A DNA stretch of 64,000 bases from Mikania micrantha (Eukaryota > Streptophyta > Magnoliopsida > Asterales > Asteraceae), in NCBI GenBank assembly GCA_009363875.1, contig CM018689.1, positions 60,649,595 through 60,713,594 of the forward strand, written 5' to 3'. The notes below the pieces were generated by a model. It saw nothing but the letters and a program-made list of their open reading frames with translations. It made no database searches and was not told the DNA's origin. Both the position numbers and the translations under genes were made by a program. Below are positions 1-14,100 of this stretch, piece after piece (position 1 is the stretch's first letter; every line of letters begins with the position of its first letter).

Positions 1-1140
1 TTAAGTTAAGTATTTTATAGAAAGTTTCTATTTTGATTTTAAAGTAGTTAATTTTTCTATTGCGAATAAATACATGATGATATTTAGGTTCATATATTTA
101 ACTCGTCAATCCATCAAGCCAACCATGTAACATATTTTTAAAGGCTAAAGCACATCATTTTTTCTACACTACTCGTGATTTTTTCTTCTTTCTGAACTAC
201 AGCTTGTGTATGCTTGAACTTATGTCTCCTTAAAACAATTGAGATGTAGTCTAATGATAAAGAGGTAAAAAAAAGTTAAGAAGACACATGTTGTACTGTA
301 AGAAAAATAAATAAATAAATAATAAGTGATTAATCACTCCTTTAACCTACCAACTTGAAATACATCGTACTTGTTTTCGCCAAATTCTCAATGGGCAACA
401 AAGAGGTGATATATTATCATCTAGAAGAACTTTTAACCAAAGAGGTAGATATATTATCATCGTACTTGATTTATAGTAGTAGGTGGCTATATCAAGTAAA
501 ATGAAACACATATTATCATCTAGAATAACTTTTAAATATATTTTTTATATACTTTGAATACACGGTTGAGATTTTTTTTTATTTTTCTCAACATTTCGTT
601 ATAAATTATATAAAACCAAGACAATATGCATTTATACATAAAATTTGTTTAAAATTGATAAGGGTTTTGTTCTTATTTAATTTTTTATTTATTATTTTTT
701 TAGTTTGTTATTATACATTACATTTTCATTTATTTGAGCTTTCTTTGTTCAAGTTTATATTATCACTGCACATATTTAATTTTTTTCTTGAGGTCGATAC
801 CTAAGTAAGTTTATAATAGAGATCATGAACATTTGTTTTCAAAATTTTATGTATGATCTCAAAGGTACCTATATGATATGTTTCTATCTTATTTACGTTT
901 ATGTATACATGTTGTGCGAACCCGATCACCACATAATACAAATAAGCACCTACTAGTTTATAACTAATTGGAATTTTCTATAGTTACTCAATAGTTATGA
1001 ACTTATGATTAATATTATTTATAATAATAATTTTTTTATAAATAAAATTGGAATTAAATGATACTCATTCTTAAACTATAGATTTAAGAAAATAATTAAA
1101 AATCCCAATTTACCCCAAAATTTGCAAGGAAACTAAAAGG
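1..1140. other. AT-rich intergenic DNA, no gene seen
   Basis: No open frame with a recognisable domain on either strand. The stretch is dominated by A/T runs and short degenerate repeats, and I see no clear promoter or RNA gene. Confidence 0.5.
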
Positions 1141-1149
1141 GTATCCCTT

Positions 1150-1404
1150 TATTTTAGGCATCCGCCGATTGCAATTCTACATAACATGTGTGACCGGTTA
1201 CTTCCCCTCCAAAGTTCATCTTCAACAATCAACCCTTCAATCTGTGGCTCGTCTCCCTCAATCTTCTTGGATCGTGACACGGGTGAATCATTGGAATCAT
1301 CACACAAAATGAGGAAGTTAAATCTGTGAATCGTCTTCTACAATAGAGATTTCAATCGGCGTTCGTTGTTCATCGTCGGATCGCCATCACCGGAACCATC
1401 ATCA
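1150..1404 (+). other. candidate distal 5' UTR exon (possibly VPS8)
   Basis: This block is richer in C and G than its surroundings and is pyrimidine-rich, as plant leaders often are. It ends at a good splice donor (CATCA|GTAAGT, GT at 1405). It carries no long open frame. The first coding exon of VPS8 begins just after a splice acceptor near 5091, so an upstream non-coding exon must exist if that acceptor is used; this block is one of two candidates. The link is inference only; it could also be the first exon of a non-coding transcript. Confidence 0.3.
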
Positions 1405-2989
1405 GTAAGTTCTCTTTTGATCTTCTCCCACGGCCTTAATTTTGTGTTATTTGTTATGATTTTGTTTGTTTTTTGTTGCTGAAAGTAAATGATTTTGAGT
1501 AACTTTACAGTGTGTGTTATTTGTACCTGTGATGTTGATAGAGCAAGAAGCGTCTTAAATTTTGTGTTGTGGATTCTGTTTCAAAATTTTGTGATTCTTA
1601 AGGTATTGCTCTTTGGTTTTATATATCAGTTTTGTTTATTATCTATTGGCCAGATTCTGTAATTTGATCGAGTTGCAGTTGTATTTTGCTTTATGTTTTG
1701 ATGTCCAGAAGTGATATTTAGTTCCCAAGTGATATCAACAACTAACAACCATCCCATTAAAGTCCCACTAAAAATCAAGCTATTGATAGGGTACGTGTCG
1801 AGATGTTGACTTTGTGCATAGGAAATAGAGACCGCTTTCCGAGAGACTCTGTTTCGAACGATAATCAAACACAAACATACAATCAAAGACATATTAGACA
1901 TACAAACAAAGATGTACATACATATTGTTTTAGTAAGTTGAGATAAATATAGACAACTACCAGTACAATGACATGTTGATATTATAGATAACAATCATAA
2001 CATATGTAATATCCTAAAATTACTAAGTAAAACACATAAACAAAGACATATGCTACAACAAGACATTGATATACAATCAAAGACAAACAGACAAATACCA
2101 TACACACATATTGTTTTAAGCAATTAGAGATAGAAATACACAACTACAAGTACAAATGATATGTTTATAAGATAGGTAACAGTATATGCAATATCCTAAA
2201 ATTACAAGTTACATAGACATATGATACAACATATGCACAGCACTCCAAAAGTTTTACTATGTTCCTAAGATGCAACTAAGCAACTTCCTAAGTGTAGTAG
2301 GTGTATTTAAATCTAAGTCATGCTTAGTTTCTATAGAGTTTTTGATGTACTTATAATTTGCATATGATGTTAATATGTTATAATTTATTGTGTAAAATGT
2401 TTGCTGCCAGTGTTTGTTTTCATATGAACAATTTTTTTAATGCATTTGTTATTTATATGTATGATATAACAACCTTTTCAGAAGCAGGGTTTTTTTTTAC
2501 CATTCGTCTCACCCTTCAGACACCATTGATTAGCGAGACTTTGTTAGGTTTGTTTGTTTTTCATATATTTGATACATTTTTTCATACTATGAATGCATCT
2601 ATCAAACGAGTTGTTATGTATCAATATCATTACTTCTTGCTATGATTGTGTTTGCTTCATTCTTGGTATGTATATAATATATATGTATGTACTCTTTTTT
2701 TTTATTGAAGTGTCTTTAGTTAATTATACCAGTTTTATGTGTGTCGTTTATCAATGTGTATTTGATTAATGAGTGTAAATGGATGCATATTGTCCATGTT
2801 TTATTATGAAACTATTGCTGATGCATTATCCTTGAAATTGATGAAGATTGGAGATTTGAGCTAACTTTGCATTCAAATTACGCTACATGTAGACATGACA
2901 ATCTTGACTCAAAGCAAGATAAATGATTGATTTGGGTGAATAATAATTGTAGTAGCATCATATCATTGAAAGTATGGGTAATACCTTAA

Positions 2990-3282
2990 CAAAGTGCGGG
3001 TCAAGATGATCAACTTGAAAACTATGTGAATAGAAGAATGGATTCAAATGAATAAGAATTACCAATAATATGTTTGATGAGAAAATCACTAAAGATTATT
3101 GAAATATACTATTTGTTTACTTACAACCCATTTTAACTTTAACTAATTTGAAGCTTTTTAAAAATGTCCTATTTAGATCCAAACTAATTTGGCTTAAAAC
3201 CCATCTTGACCCGTATCATCCAGACCCATACCCATCCTGACATGTTATCCAACCCGCCCAATCTGGCATGCTTAACTTCATG
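2990..3282 (-). repeat. hAT-like MITE fragment, AACCCGCCC-ended family
   Basis: The right end reads through ACCCGTATC, ACCCATACCC and AACCCGCCCAATCTGGCA. The same succession of ATTTGTTTACTTACAACCCATTTTA-like and GACCCG-rich blocks recurs at about 39280-39545 and 50275-50535, with inverted copies in introns of the kinase and TBL genes. Family assignment to hAT rests on the TAGAGGTGGCAA-like end of other copies. Borders are approximate. Confidence 0.4.
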
Positions 3283-3654
3283 GGTTGCAAACTATTTGAA
3301 GCTTTACATTGCACTTGATTGTTAACGGTATAATATCTTGGTTTTGTGAAGGAAACATAGTTGTATAATGTGTTACTAAAATTTGATGCTGTGTCGGTGT
3401 TCTTAAAGAATGATAACTGATAATCACTTTAGTATGTTGATTTTTGTGCATATTTAATATATTTTGGGCGAGTTTTGGGATCTGAAACATTTATTACTTT
3501 ATATCTTTTGTTAAATTTTAAAAAAATCAGGGCGAGCGTTTGATCCGTATTTGGAAAAAACAAAAAGACGCAATAACTAATAGTTAAAATTAAATAAGAA
3601 AAAACATATATATAGAGACATGTGAGGTATCAAGAAATAAGAGTAAAGAAATAA

Positions 3655-3825
3655 AAGTAAATTACCGATATGATCCTTGAGGTTTGTTAGTATTTCACTT
3701 TTATTTATAGGTTTCATAAATTACTCGGTCACATCAAATTATCTTCATATAATTGACCATATGGGTAATTTATAAAACATAGGGACCAAAAGTGAAAATC
3801 TATCAAACCATTGTGTAACTTACTA
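3655..3825. repeat. foldback MITE, GTAAATTAC family (copy 1)
   Basis: The left arm (AAGTAAATTACCGATATGAT, then GGTTTGTTAGTATTTCACTT) is answered by an inverted right arm (AGGGACCAAAAGTGAAAATC, then TCAAACCATTGTGTAACTTA). Related copies lie at 28249, 29596 and 31035. Non-coding. Borders are approximate. Confidence 0.5.
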
Positions 3826-4019
3826 TAGTAATAAGTCTTTTATTCATATAAGTTGATAAAATGTTTTTTAAATAATTTATTTACCATTGATAATTAATTT
3901 CATTGTTAGTTCATATAGTAAAAACATATATATTATCGCTAATTTTAATAACATAAATTTAGTTAAATTAGTGACGTAAGCAAAAACATAAGATGCTAAT
4001 GTTATACAAAAATAAAAAA

Positions 4020-4280
4020 TTACTTTACATCCGATTCCCGTCAAGTTTGTCACCGTGTCCCATCCTACAACACCCGTTGCCGTCCCTATTCCGTTATCTC
4101 CGCCACTCTCGCCGTCAACTACACCACCATCGCTTTTCTGGATTTCGCATCGTCAGCCATCACGTATTGTATGAAGTAAGTATTGTTCAAATTCTTGCAG
4201 ACATCGCTCTCTCTGATTTCAAAGTTGTTCCTCGACGGCCTTTTTGCCATCATTGGATTCTATTTTACCTTGATTCTAAG
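4020..4280 (+). other. candidate proximal 5' UTR exon of VPS8
   Basis: A C/T-rich block unlike the surrounding AT-rich DNA, with possible donors at about 4175 (GAA|GTAAGT) and 4280 (AAG|GTACGT). It lies about 0.8-0.9 kb before the acceptor at about 5091 that precedes the VPS8 start codon. A small open frame crosses it but resembles no protein I know. It competes with, or may be alternative to, the block at 1150-1404. Confidence 0.3.
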
Positions 4281-5110
4281 GTACGTCTGACGAGTCGTCT
4301 TCTTTGCTCAACCTGGAACTGTTGCATTTCAATTTGCTTGATTAGTAATCTTCTTAGGTTTTGAAGTATGCAGTCTCCGATATCTTGATTATGCTTCGAT
4401 TAGTCACACCTTCTTATCAATCTTTGAAAATTATGTTTCACGAATTTGATTATCTGCAACATTATCTTGACTGAAATTAGGGCTTTCAAATTAACACAGA
4501 GTTTTTTGTTATCTCAATTTTTTTGTATAATAGCAGATGATCTTGAATCTGTTCAGATTCTTCGTACTCTTTTTGAAATTTTGTAGAAGTTTGACTAATT
4601 GAATGCTCAAGAAATTGAAACTGAGAATCATAGCAATAAAATCTTATTATTGGGGATTTTGGGGGTTTTCTGAGTTGATTACACCTTTTGTGGGAGTGTT
4701 TAAGAACATCTAACTTGATATACATGCTGCTAAGTTTTATCTGAGGCAACTTCTTAATGGTGTTAAAACCCACATCAAAACTTTGCTTTAGTCATTGAGT
4801 GTAATGATGTGGAACAAAAGTGCAATACAGAAACACATGACACCTGTGATCTACCTAATTTAACTGTTTATTGGGTTTCCTCAGGATGTTTGATAATATA
4901 TTATTTATATATATGTATTACAACAAAAATGTTGAAAGTAGGGCAGGGGCTAATTTCTTATACTAACAAGTAGTTTATAACTTTTCTTTGATTATATCTA
5001 TGATTGACTTTTTTTCAGTTTTATACTTTGTATGCACTTTTATGTCTGTTGATTTAAATTATTAGTAATCTATTTTCTTGCCTTTAATCAGAAAATACAG
5101 CAGCTCTCAT

Positions 5111-8100
5111 ATGGAGCTTGATCTAGATGCCTTCCTGCAATTTCATGACGCCTCCACTAGTGACGATGAAGATGATTACAACCACCGTAGCACTGTCGAT
5201 GAACTTATCCTCATCGACTCTGATGACGCTTCTTCACCATCATCTCCCATATCGTATATAGATGTAAGCAGCAATAATGCAATCGATGCCAGTTCTTCTG
5301 ATTCCTTGTTATTGACAACTTCTCAGTTGGTAACAGACAGAGATAAACCCACAGTGCAGTCAAAGTTTCGTTCCATTAATTCAGGTGAAACTTTCAGCCA
5401 ATTACCTCGGTTATTCAGGTCGAATGCTAAGCCTGGGGCAGCGTTAGCAGCCGCTACTGCGGCTTCACGGTTGATTCCAACTCCACACGCTGCTGCTATT
5501 AAGCTGACAAGGGAGAAATCTGGCATGGAAAGCTTGGACCCTAAAGCCAATATTGGCGATGAAAGTGGGACAGCTTTAGAAATTAGTCATTTAGATGTAA
5601 AATTAGTCGAGGAAGATCGTAAACTGGAAACCGCATCTGCAGAATTGACTCAACCTTGTGGGGAATTGATAACTGAACATGAAAGCAAGAACGTATGCAG
5701 TGAAGATTTCCCCTGTGAGGAGTTTGCAACAGATGTTGTTGCTAATACTTCCAAAATGGATGGATTTGATCTTGATTTCAGAGATGAAACCCTTAGTTCT
5801 GCCGCTAAACCAGAGGTTGGCTCTTTATCAGTTTTGAGTAAGGATGGTACGAGGTCTGTTCTGGATAACGAGCACATTGAGGGCAACTATGGGGAGTCTG
5901 TACCTATTATCGATGAGGGAGTGCTCCCTTTTCAGCATGGGCAGGACATGGATGCTAAAGAGGACTCAATAAGTGTATTATCTGAAAAAAATGATGCTGA
6001 AAGTATTGAACTCTGTGAAGAAGATGTGGAGTATGGCCTCCAAGCAGAAGTTGGTGACAAGCCTATCAATATGAGTGGTATTGTAATCCATCAAGCAAGT
6101 GAAAATAGTGATGTAAGGACACCATTGAAGCCCCTTAAATTTGCTGAGGAGCTTGAAAAGAAGCATGCATTTACGGGTATGCACTGGGAAGAGGGTGCTG
6201 CTGCTCAACCAATGAAGCTTGAGGGTGTTCACATGGGATCAGCTGTTGCTTATTTCAGTACTAGTGCTGATAACACAATCACTAGGACAATATCTTCTCC
6301 ATCATTTAGGCGAGACCATGGAACTCCACAAGCCCTAGCAGTACATTTTAACTACATTGCAGTGGGAATGTCAAGAGGGTTGATCCTTGTTGTTCCCAGC
6401 AAATACTCTCCACATTATGCTGATAACATGGATGCTAAGGTTCCATTCACATGACTCTCCTCCATATTATTAAATGCTATTGTGGTTTTTCTTTCTTTTA
6501 GCCTCTAGCAAAATCTTATGTAATTGTTTCTGACCAGAAATTGCAATGATCATGCCTTGATAAAGGATCTTTAAGCATATAATTGCCTCAATCATCTTTT
6601 TGTTTGATACTATTTCAAGCAGGATCTGTTGCAATCTTCTGAGTCACATTCTTACCAGCTGAAGTGTTCTAACGACATTTCTTTCAGATGTTAATGCTTG
6701 GATTACAAGGAGACAGGTCTTATGCTCCAGTCACATCAATGTCCTTTAATCATCAAGGAGACCTCCTTTTTGCAGGATATGCTGACGGGCATTATACTGT
6801 CTGGGATGTCCAAAGGATTTCTGTTGCAAAAGTTGTTACAGAACATAAAGCTCCAGTAGTTCACATCCTATATCTGGGGATGGATTCTCAAGTGACTCGT
6901 CAGTTCAACATAGTTAGTGGTGATAGTAAAGGTGTGGTTAAGTTGATTCGCTTTTCTCCATTTTCATGGCTTAGTAGGTTCTCTACATCTAAAACCTCGG
7001 TAAAACTCTACCATAATTTAAGATGGTACATATTTTATATCTATCATGCCTAACCTAACCTTGATTTTATCAAAGTAGACTCTTCTTGATGAATCAACAA
7101 GCACAGTTGTATGCGCATCACCCCTAGTACCGGAGGAAACTTTTGGAGATTCTTTTGCAAGCAATACCATTGGTGCAAGTGGTGTTGAAAGTATGGTGGG
7201 AGGAGATTTGACTTCTGCTGAAGAAGGGGTGGTCATATTTGTCACTCATCAATCTGCTCTAGTGGTATGGAATTGTTAAAAGACTAGACCGCATGCATCC
7301 TATATCTTATTAGCTTTGTGACGATGGCAATAATATGTTCTTGTACAATACCTTTACCTCATTTATAGGCAAAAGTAATTTCTAACACCCCACAAGTCTA
7401 CGCTCAGCTTCCCAAGCCTGATGGGGTCCGAGAGGGTTCCATGCCATACACTGCTTGGAAATACATAGCTCCTTCACAGGGTATGTTACAAATGGATCTG
7501 ATAACTCGCGTGCAGAAACTTTTATTTTTATGTGTGATATTTTTCTTTCAGAAAATGTCCAGTCTGCAACCATGCCACTGCTAGCAATTGCTTGGGATCA
7601 ACAAGTACAGGTTGCACAATTGGTGAAGTCGGAACTGAAAGTATATGCAAAATGGACCCTTGAAAATTCAGCAACAGGGATTGCTTGGCTTGATGATCAG
7701 GTGATTGTGCTTGCTTATTTGTTTTTCCATTATTGAATAATTATTATGTGGCTCATTGAGAGGAAAACATAATAAGTAACAAATATATTATGTTTGTTCA
7801 GATGTTGGTGGTGCTAACATCAGCTGAACAGCTCTGTCTGTATGCAAATGATGGTACTTTAATTCATGACACAAGTTTCACTGTAGATGGAGTCGCAGGA
7901 GATGTCATTGGACATCACACTCATTTCTCCAGCAAAGCTCATCACAATTGTATAGGTGTTAGAGGTGCTTCTCTGTATCTACTTGGACCTACACATCTTG
8001 TTGTCTCCCGCCTTCTCCCATGGAAGGAACGCATTGAAGTTTTGCGTAGAGGTGGTGACTGGATGGGTGCTTTCAACATGGCAATGATGCTTTTTGATGG

Positions 8101-11100
8101 TCAATCCCATGGTGTTTTTGATCTTCCTAGAGCATTGGGTGATGTTCAAAAAGTAATAATGCCCCATCTAGTGGAGTTGCTATTAGCATATGTGGATGAG
8201 GTTTTTTCTTATATATCAGTGGCATTAGGCAACCAACTTGAGCACTTGAATGACTCAAACTCTGTGACTTCAGAGCAGTACACAAGTGTTGGTGGTGTTG
8301 CAGTTGAGTTCTGCGTCCACATCAAGAGAACCGACATCCTCTTTGACGAAATTTTATCCCGTTTCGAGTCTGTTCAACAAAAAGGTACATCATTATCTTT
8401 CTCTTTGCATGCCTTTTTATCCTTTTGATTTGATTGGTCGAACAAATTCCGTTTTACTAGCTAATTGGTTAGGCTGAAATAGAACCCATCAGAAAATCAT
8501 GAAATCACTTCCTAAGATGTATCCTTCCAATAGATTTTAAGTTATTCAGACTTTAAAGGTTGACTTGTTAGTTGTTTTTTGATTTTCTTTTATCTTGTAC
8601 CACCCAAAAAAATTTTACTGATAAAATGAGGCTATTTGCATGCTCAAGAAGATATGCTTAGTGATGAAATGTTCTTGATCCCATTTTGCATGGCATACGA
8701 CATTGTCTTTCCTGATTTAGGAAATAATTTTGATCATCAAATTTCTGGCTCTGGCTGAAAAAAATACACAGTTTTTATGGTATTATTCCTCGTCTGTTTC
8801 AGAGACATTTTTGGAGCTTTTGGAGCCATATATTTTAAAGGACATGCTTGGATCACTACCACCTGAGGTATTTCTTGTTTACATCTTTTGTATGCTTATG
8901 AGTTCAGGCAATACTATATGTTTATTTCTGGGAGCTACTGTATGTTGTAACTAAAACAACAAATTTTTGCTTTAATCGAAGATTATGCAAGCATTGGTGG
9001 AGCACTACAGTGCAAAAGCTTGGCTGCAGCGTGTTGAACAATGTGTTCTTCACATGGACATTTCTTCCTTGGACTTCAATCAGGTATGTTTCATAAGAAG
9101 CATTACTAAGCTGAACTTTTTCCCAACACAGCTAATTGAAGAAAAAATCTCTCCTAAGTACCTTCACTCTCATCCCATGTGCAGTTTTATCCAATCACAA
9201 ATGTTTTGTTTGAAAGTTGGGAAGAATAGAGAAATACTAGCATCTTGCCATGTATTGTTTGTCACAGCTTTTCTCATGACATGTGTATGTCAGGTTGTCA
9301 GATTATGCCAGGAACACAATTTATACAGGGCCCTGATATATTTGTTCAATAAAGGTCTGGATGATTTCAGAACACCTTTAGAGGAGCTGCTGCTGCTCTT
9401 CACAAACAGCGGTAGTGAGAATGCTCCATCACTCGGGTATTAACAGTGATAGAATATCATACTCTCTTCGGATTGATAGTTTTGGAATTTGGATATTTGT
9501 TTTGTCCTGTCTTGCTATTCTTTTCATATTCAACTTTTTGTTGCTAGTCACTTCTGCACCCCATTTTATTATCATTTTTGCTGAAGATCTGCTATTTTCT
9601 TAAGAGGGAAGTGATAAACTTGAACCACATAAATAAGTTCTCTATTGTCATAGATTAGGTTGCTTTAGGAGATCTCTGTTTACAATTTATATCTACAACT
9701 CCTAGATTTCACTTTTTATGATCTTTGCTACATGTGGCCCCTGTCCTTTGCTAGGGGGGGGGGGGGTTATTTACGTAATCTACACGGTACTTATGTGTTA
9801 TAGCCCCATTGTAGTACGCATGTGTAGTATCTAATTCTAATATAGAGCCCTGCAATGTTAATTGATACTGAATTTTGGATTTACTTCAAGTTTATTTTAT
9901 TTTATTGAGTCTTTATCTTTTTGTTTGTTTCCGATAAGATTGTTTATTAAAGGATTAGTATAATTTTTTTGCTCTATAAATAGGGGGATAAATCTCTTTA
10001 CTTTGTATTCTTTTCCGTTCAATTAATAAGATAAAAAGAAAAGAGTCGTGGGCTGTTCCACACAAAAGCTTTCTTGTTTTCATAAGTTTCCAGATTGTTT
10101 GCTTACATGCAATCCTTTTTACATGTATAATCAAGATACAAAACCTTTTGCTGCATCAAAATCTGCCAGAATCAAAGCCTTGAATCATAGATCTTATCAA
10201 AGGCAAAAAGAAGTTTTGGATTTAGCACAGATGGTCCTCTATTGTGGATCCTATTATTGTCTTTTTTTTCTTCGTACTTATGGTGTTTTATCCCATGTCT
10301 ATTGTAAAACATTTATTGTTATTGTTGCTAAATCCAAGTTTGCCTTGGGTTTTGTAAACAGATACAGGATGCTAGTTTACTTGAAGTACTGCTTTTCAGG
10401 CCTTGCTTTTCCTCCAGGTATGGATATAATATTATCTATAAACTTCTAGATACGTGGAAGCTTTCTCTCACTTGGAATTGGACACATGCTCATTTTTTGT
10501 TTTGCTTTTTACTATTCAGGACATGGAGCCCTTTCCCCTGCTCGTTTACCATCTCTTAGAAGGGAGCTCATACACTTCTTACTGGAGGATTCTAATGCTC
10601 CACGTTCGCAGGGGTTGACAAGCTTATCAGCCATAAAAGCATATAAGAATCTCTATCATCTCTTAGAGCTGGACACTGAAGCAACATTAGATGTCTTGAG
10701 ATGTGCATTTATAAATGAGATTCAAAACTCACATGAGTCTGCAGTTGAAAAGGATTCTACATCTCAAAGTCAAGATCTAACCCAAAAGATCGTAGACGTT
10801 CTTGTCCTCGTATTGGAAACTAGCAAATCTATTAGCATTCATCCTGACACAATTTGGCCTTCAAAGGATGATATAGGTTATGTACTAGAGTTCATTTCTC
10901 ATTTTGTTTCACGTGGAGAGGCTAAAGTCACAAAGGAATTGCTAGGTCAAATATTTGAGTATTTGATCTTAGAGGCAGCAGATGTTGAAAGGAAATGTGT
11001 AGAGTTTTCTAAAATAAGAGAAAAAGAGGTCCTTGCACTTTTGGTAGTTGTGCCTCAGACAGACTGGGATGATAAACACTTGTTAGACTTGTGTGAGAAG

Positions 11101-14100
11101 GCTCACTTTTACCAGGTTCTATTGAGTCTCTCTTTTGCTTTCTAGAACTCATGCAAAATGTGACTGATAATTGTGTTTATTATGTATTTATCTAGGCCTG
11201 TGGCTTCATTTATAACAGCAGACACCAATATATAGCTGCTCTTGATAGCTTCATGAAAGATGTGGATGAACCAATTTATGCTTTCTCCTATATCCATAAT
11301 CTGTTGCAAGGCAACAAGCTTGATTCTTTGGAAGCAGCTGTCATTTCACGAATTTCAAATTTAGTTCAATTAAGCAGGTAACAACACATCAGATGCTGAT
11401 TTTCCCTAGCTTAATTTTTAATGATAGATTTTCTTCTTAATTGTTTGTTATGCTTTGGCAGAGAGGGCACAGTCTTTCTGGTTCTTGAATATTTTTTTCA
11501 AGAATTCCAACAAATCTTGGCTGCGCTGAAGCCTCACCCAAAAAGTCTCTTTCTCTTCCTTAAGACAGTTATTGAAGTTCATACAATGGGCACCGTGAGC
11601 TTCAGTTCTCTAAGGAAGGGAGAATCTCTGTGTTTTTCTGGTGCAAGGGTAATGAATCAGACTGACAGAATGCATGATTTCTTAGAAAGATTATCTGAGT
11701 TTCCGAAGTATTTGCGTGAGAATCCCGTTCATGTAACTGATGAAATGACTGAGCTGTATCTTGAGGTAGTCGCTCATACTGTTGTACTTTACTTTCGATG
11801 GATTGCGTTATCCAAGTTAAATATCTTTTTATGATATTTGGTTTTACACATGCACAGTGGCTCATTGCTTCTGACTACCATACAAGAACTTGCGTTGTTT
11901 TTTTTTGTAGGCTCGTGCTTTGTTTTTAAGGACTATATTCTATATTATCATCCAATTTGTTTGAACCTTAATCTATTTCTGTTCCAGGTCCAAATTCAGA
12001 AAAGTATACTCTTTATGTTGGAATAAGTTCATTCTGCATTAGATTTTTAACCTCCCATTTTGTCTTGTTAGTTACTTAGTTTGTACATGAGCCTTACCTT
12101 TCAATTTTAGAAGCCCATTATACCTCTTAGACCGTATATATATAAATATAGATATATATTAGTTTAGAGATAGACATTAGTTAGTTCCTATATCCAATCC
12201 TATAATAAAGGATTTGTATCTCTATATATTTGGGGTTTGATTATTCAATGAGATTCATTCGATTGATGCCATATCATATTCTATCATGGTATCAGAGCCG
12301 CATCTCTGATTCATTCCAAAAACCCTGATTCGGTCATCATCTGCCTTCTTCTCCCTCACCTCCGACAATCACCATGGATAAGCTACATCCGGCGATCACA
12401 GTCACCAACATACACAACTTCATTCCGGTTAAGCTCGAGATGGAAAGCAGCCAATACACGTCATGGGCCGAATTATTCAAAATCCACTGCCGAGCCTTTG
12501 AAGTTCTCGACCACATTCTGCCGGCTGCAAAATCCCCAATACCCAACCCGACCGTTGTTACCTCGTCCGCAACACCACCTCCAGATCAGAAACTCTGGAA
12601 TCGAGTCGACGCCAGTGTGCTACAATGGATTTATAGCACGATTTCCACCGATCTGCTACATACTATACTCACCCCAGACTCCACTGCGGCTCAAGCCTGA
12701 ACTGCTCTAGCCAACATCTTCCATGACAATTGCATCTCTCGGGCAATCTATGATAGCAATCCAGCACCTCCATTAAAGGTGTACTCGAGGAGAAAGTCCA
12801 AGGATGCAGCTAATGCCGGGTTAGAATTATTGGATGTCATTTATGGGACCGGGTTTGACCCATTTAATCCAATAAGGGGGGTAAATTAGAGATGGTCAAG
12901 TTAGTGGAGGCGTGGGGTTACTTATGCGCTAAAAGTGGGGAATTAACTGCTGAGAAGTTTTCTTTTCTTTTTCTTTATTAGTTTGTTTATTGTTTGAGTT
13001 TGTCTTGTCGATGTTATTTTTGATTAACCTTTGTAATTTGGAGATTCGCCTATCTCGAATCAGGCCTTATCAATCGAATCCTCTATCCTTTGTTTCTTAC
13101 ATTGGTTAGAATCTATCATTGGTTCCATTGCCTGGAATCGAAGTGTGCAAGATGGTGAATACCCAGAGTGATGGTGGTGCAACGCAAGAACCCACGGTTG
13201 GTCAAGTGGCGAATCAGTTAGCAGCGATCATGAAGAAGCTCGAATCCATGGAAACCATGAAGGACGACATCACCAATTTGAAGAGGCAGGTATCGCACAA
13301 AGAGAAGACGGGGACTAGTGGCAGTAAAAACGATGAGGGTGAGTCGAATTCTTATCAACATAACCGTCGGCCATACCATAAAATCGATTTTCCGACATTC
13401 AGTGGTGGTGATCCATGGGGTTGGATTTTAAAAGCTGAGAAATATTTTCGCTTTTACAACACATCTGAGGAAGAAAAGGTTGATGTGGCTGCTTTGCATT
13501 TGGAAGATGATGCTTTGGATTTGTTCTCATGGCTGTCGTCCGAACAGGCCCTTGAGTATTGGGAGGAGCTGACTCAGGCTTTCCAGAAACATTTTGGGCC
13601 TCCAGAATTTCAGAACCCTGATGAGTTTCTCATTAGTGTTCGGAAAACAGGTATTGTCCAGGACTACCGACAGGAGTTTGCTAAACGAGCCGCGAGAGTC
13701 TCCAACTGGCCAGACCATTGTCTGCTTGGGGTCTTTCTTCATGGATTAAAGGAAGAGTTGAAATCTGATGCGCGAATTCACAAGCCCCGTACTGTATATA
13801 AGGCCGTGAGCCTTGCTCTGGAACTTGAATCCAAATTGTCCCATACCTGCACCAACAAACCTACAACTACCTCTCTCAAGCCCGAAGCTAAACCATTTAC
13901 CCCCAACTCATTTTCTTCTAACCACCAGCCTAAACTTGACCCTAAACCATAATCACAAATCACTGATCCAGAGAAACAAGCTAGGTTTTTACATGGTGAA
14001 TGTTTCCGGTGTGGCGAGAAGTATGGACCCGGGCACCGCTGCAAGGCAGGTACCTTCAAACTTCTTGAGGCTGAGGAGGAACACGAGCCAATTGTCCAAA

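Noticed and set aside
4486..4773. 95-codon minus-strand frame
   Set aside because: AT-rich, Lys/Ile-rich, no recognisable motif and lies in the putative VPS8 leader intron.
10048..10449. 133-codon open frame in VPS8 intron 9 region
   Set aside because: Its last part overlaps true exon 10 in the same frame, but the rest shows no VPS8 similarity and lies between good splice sites; treated as intron.
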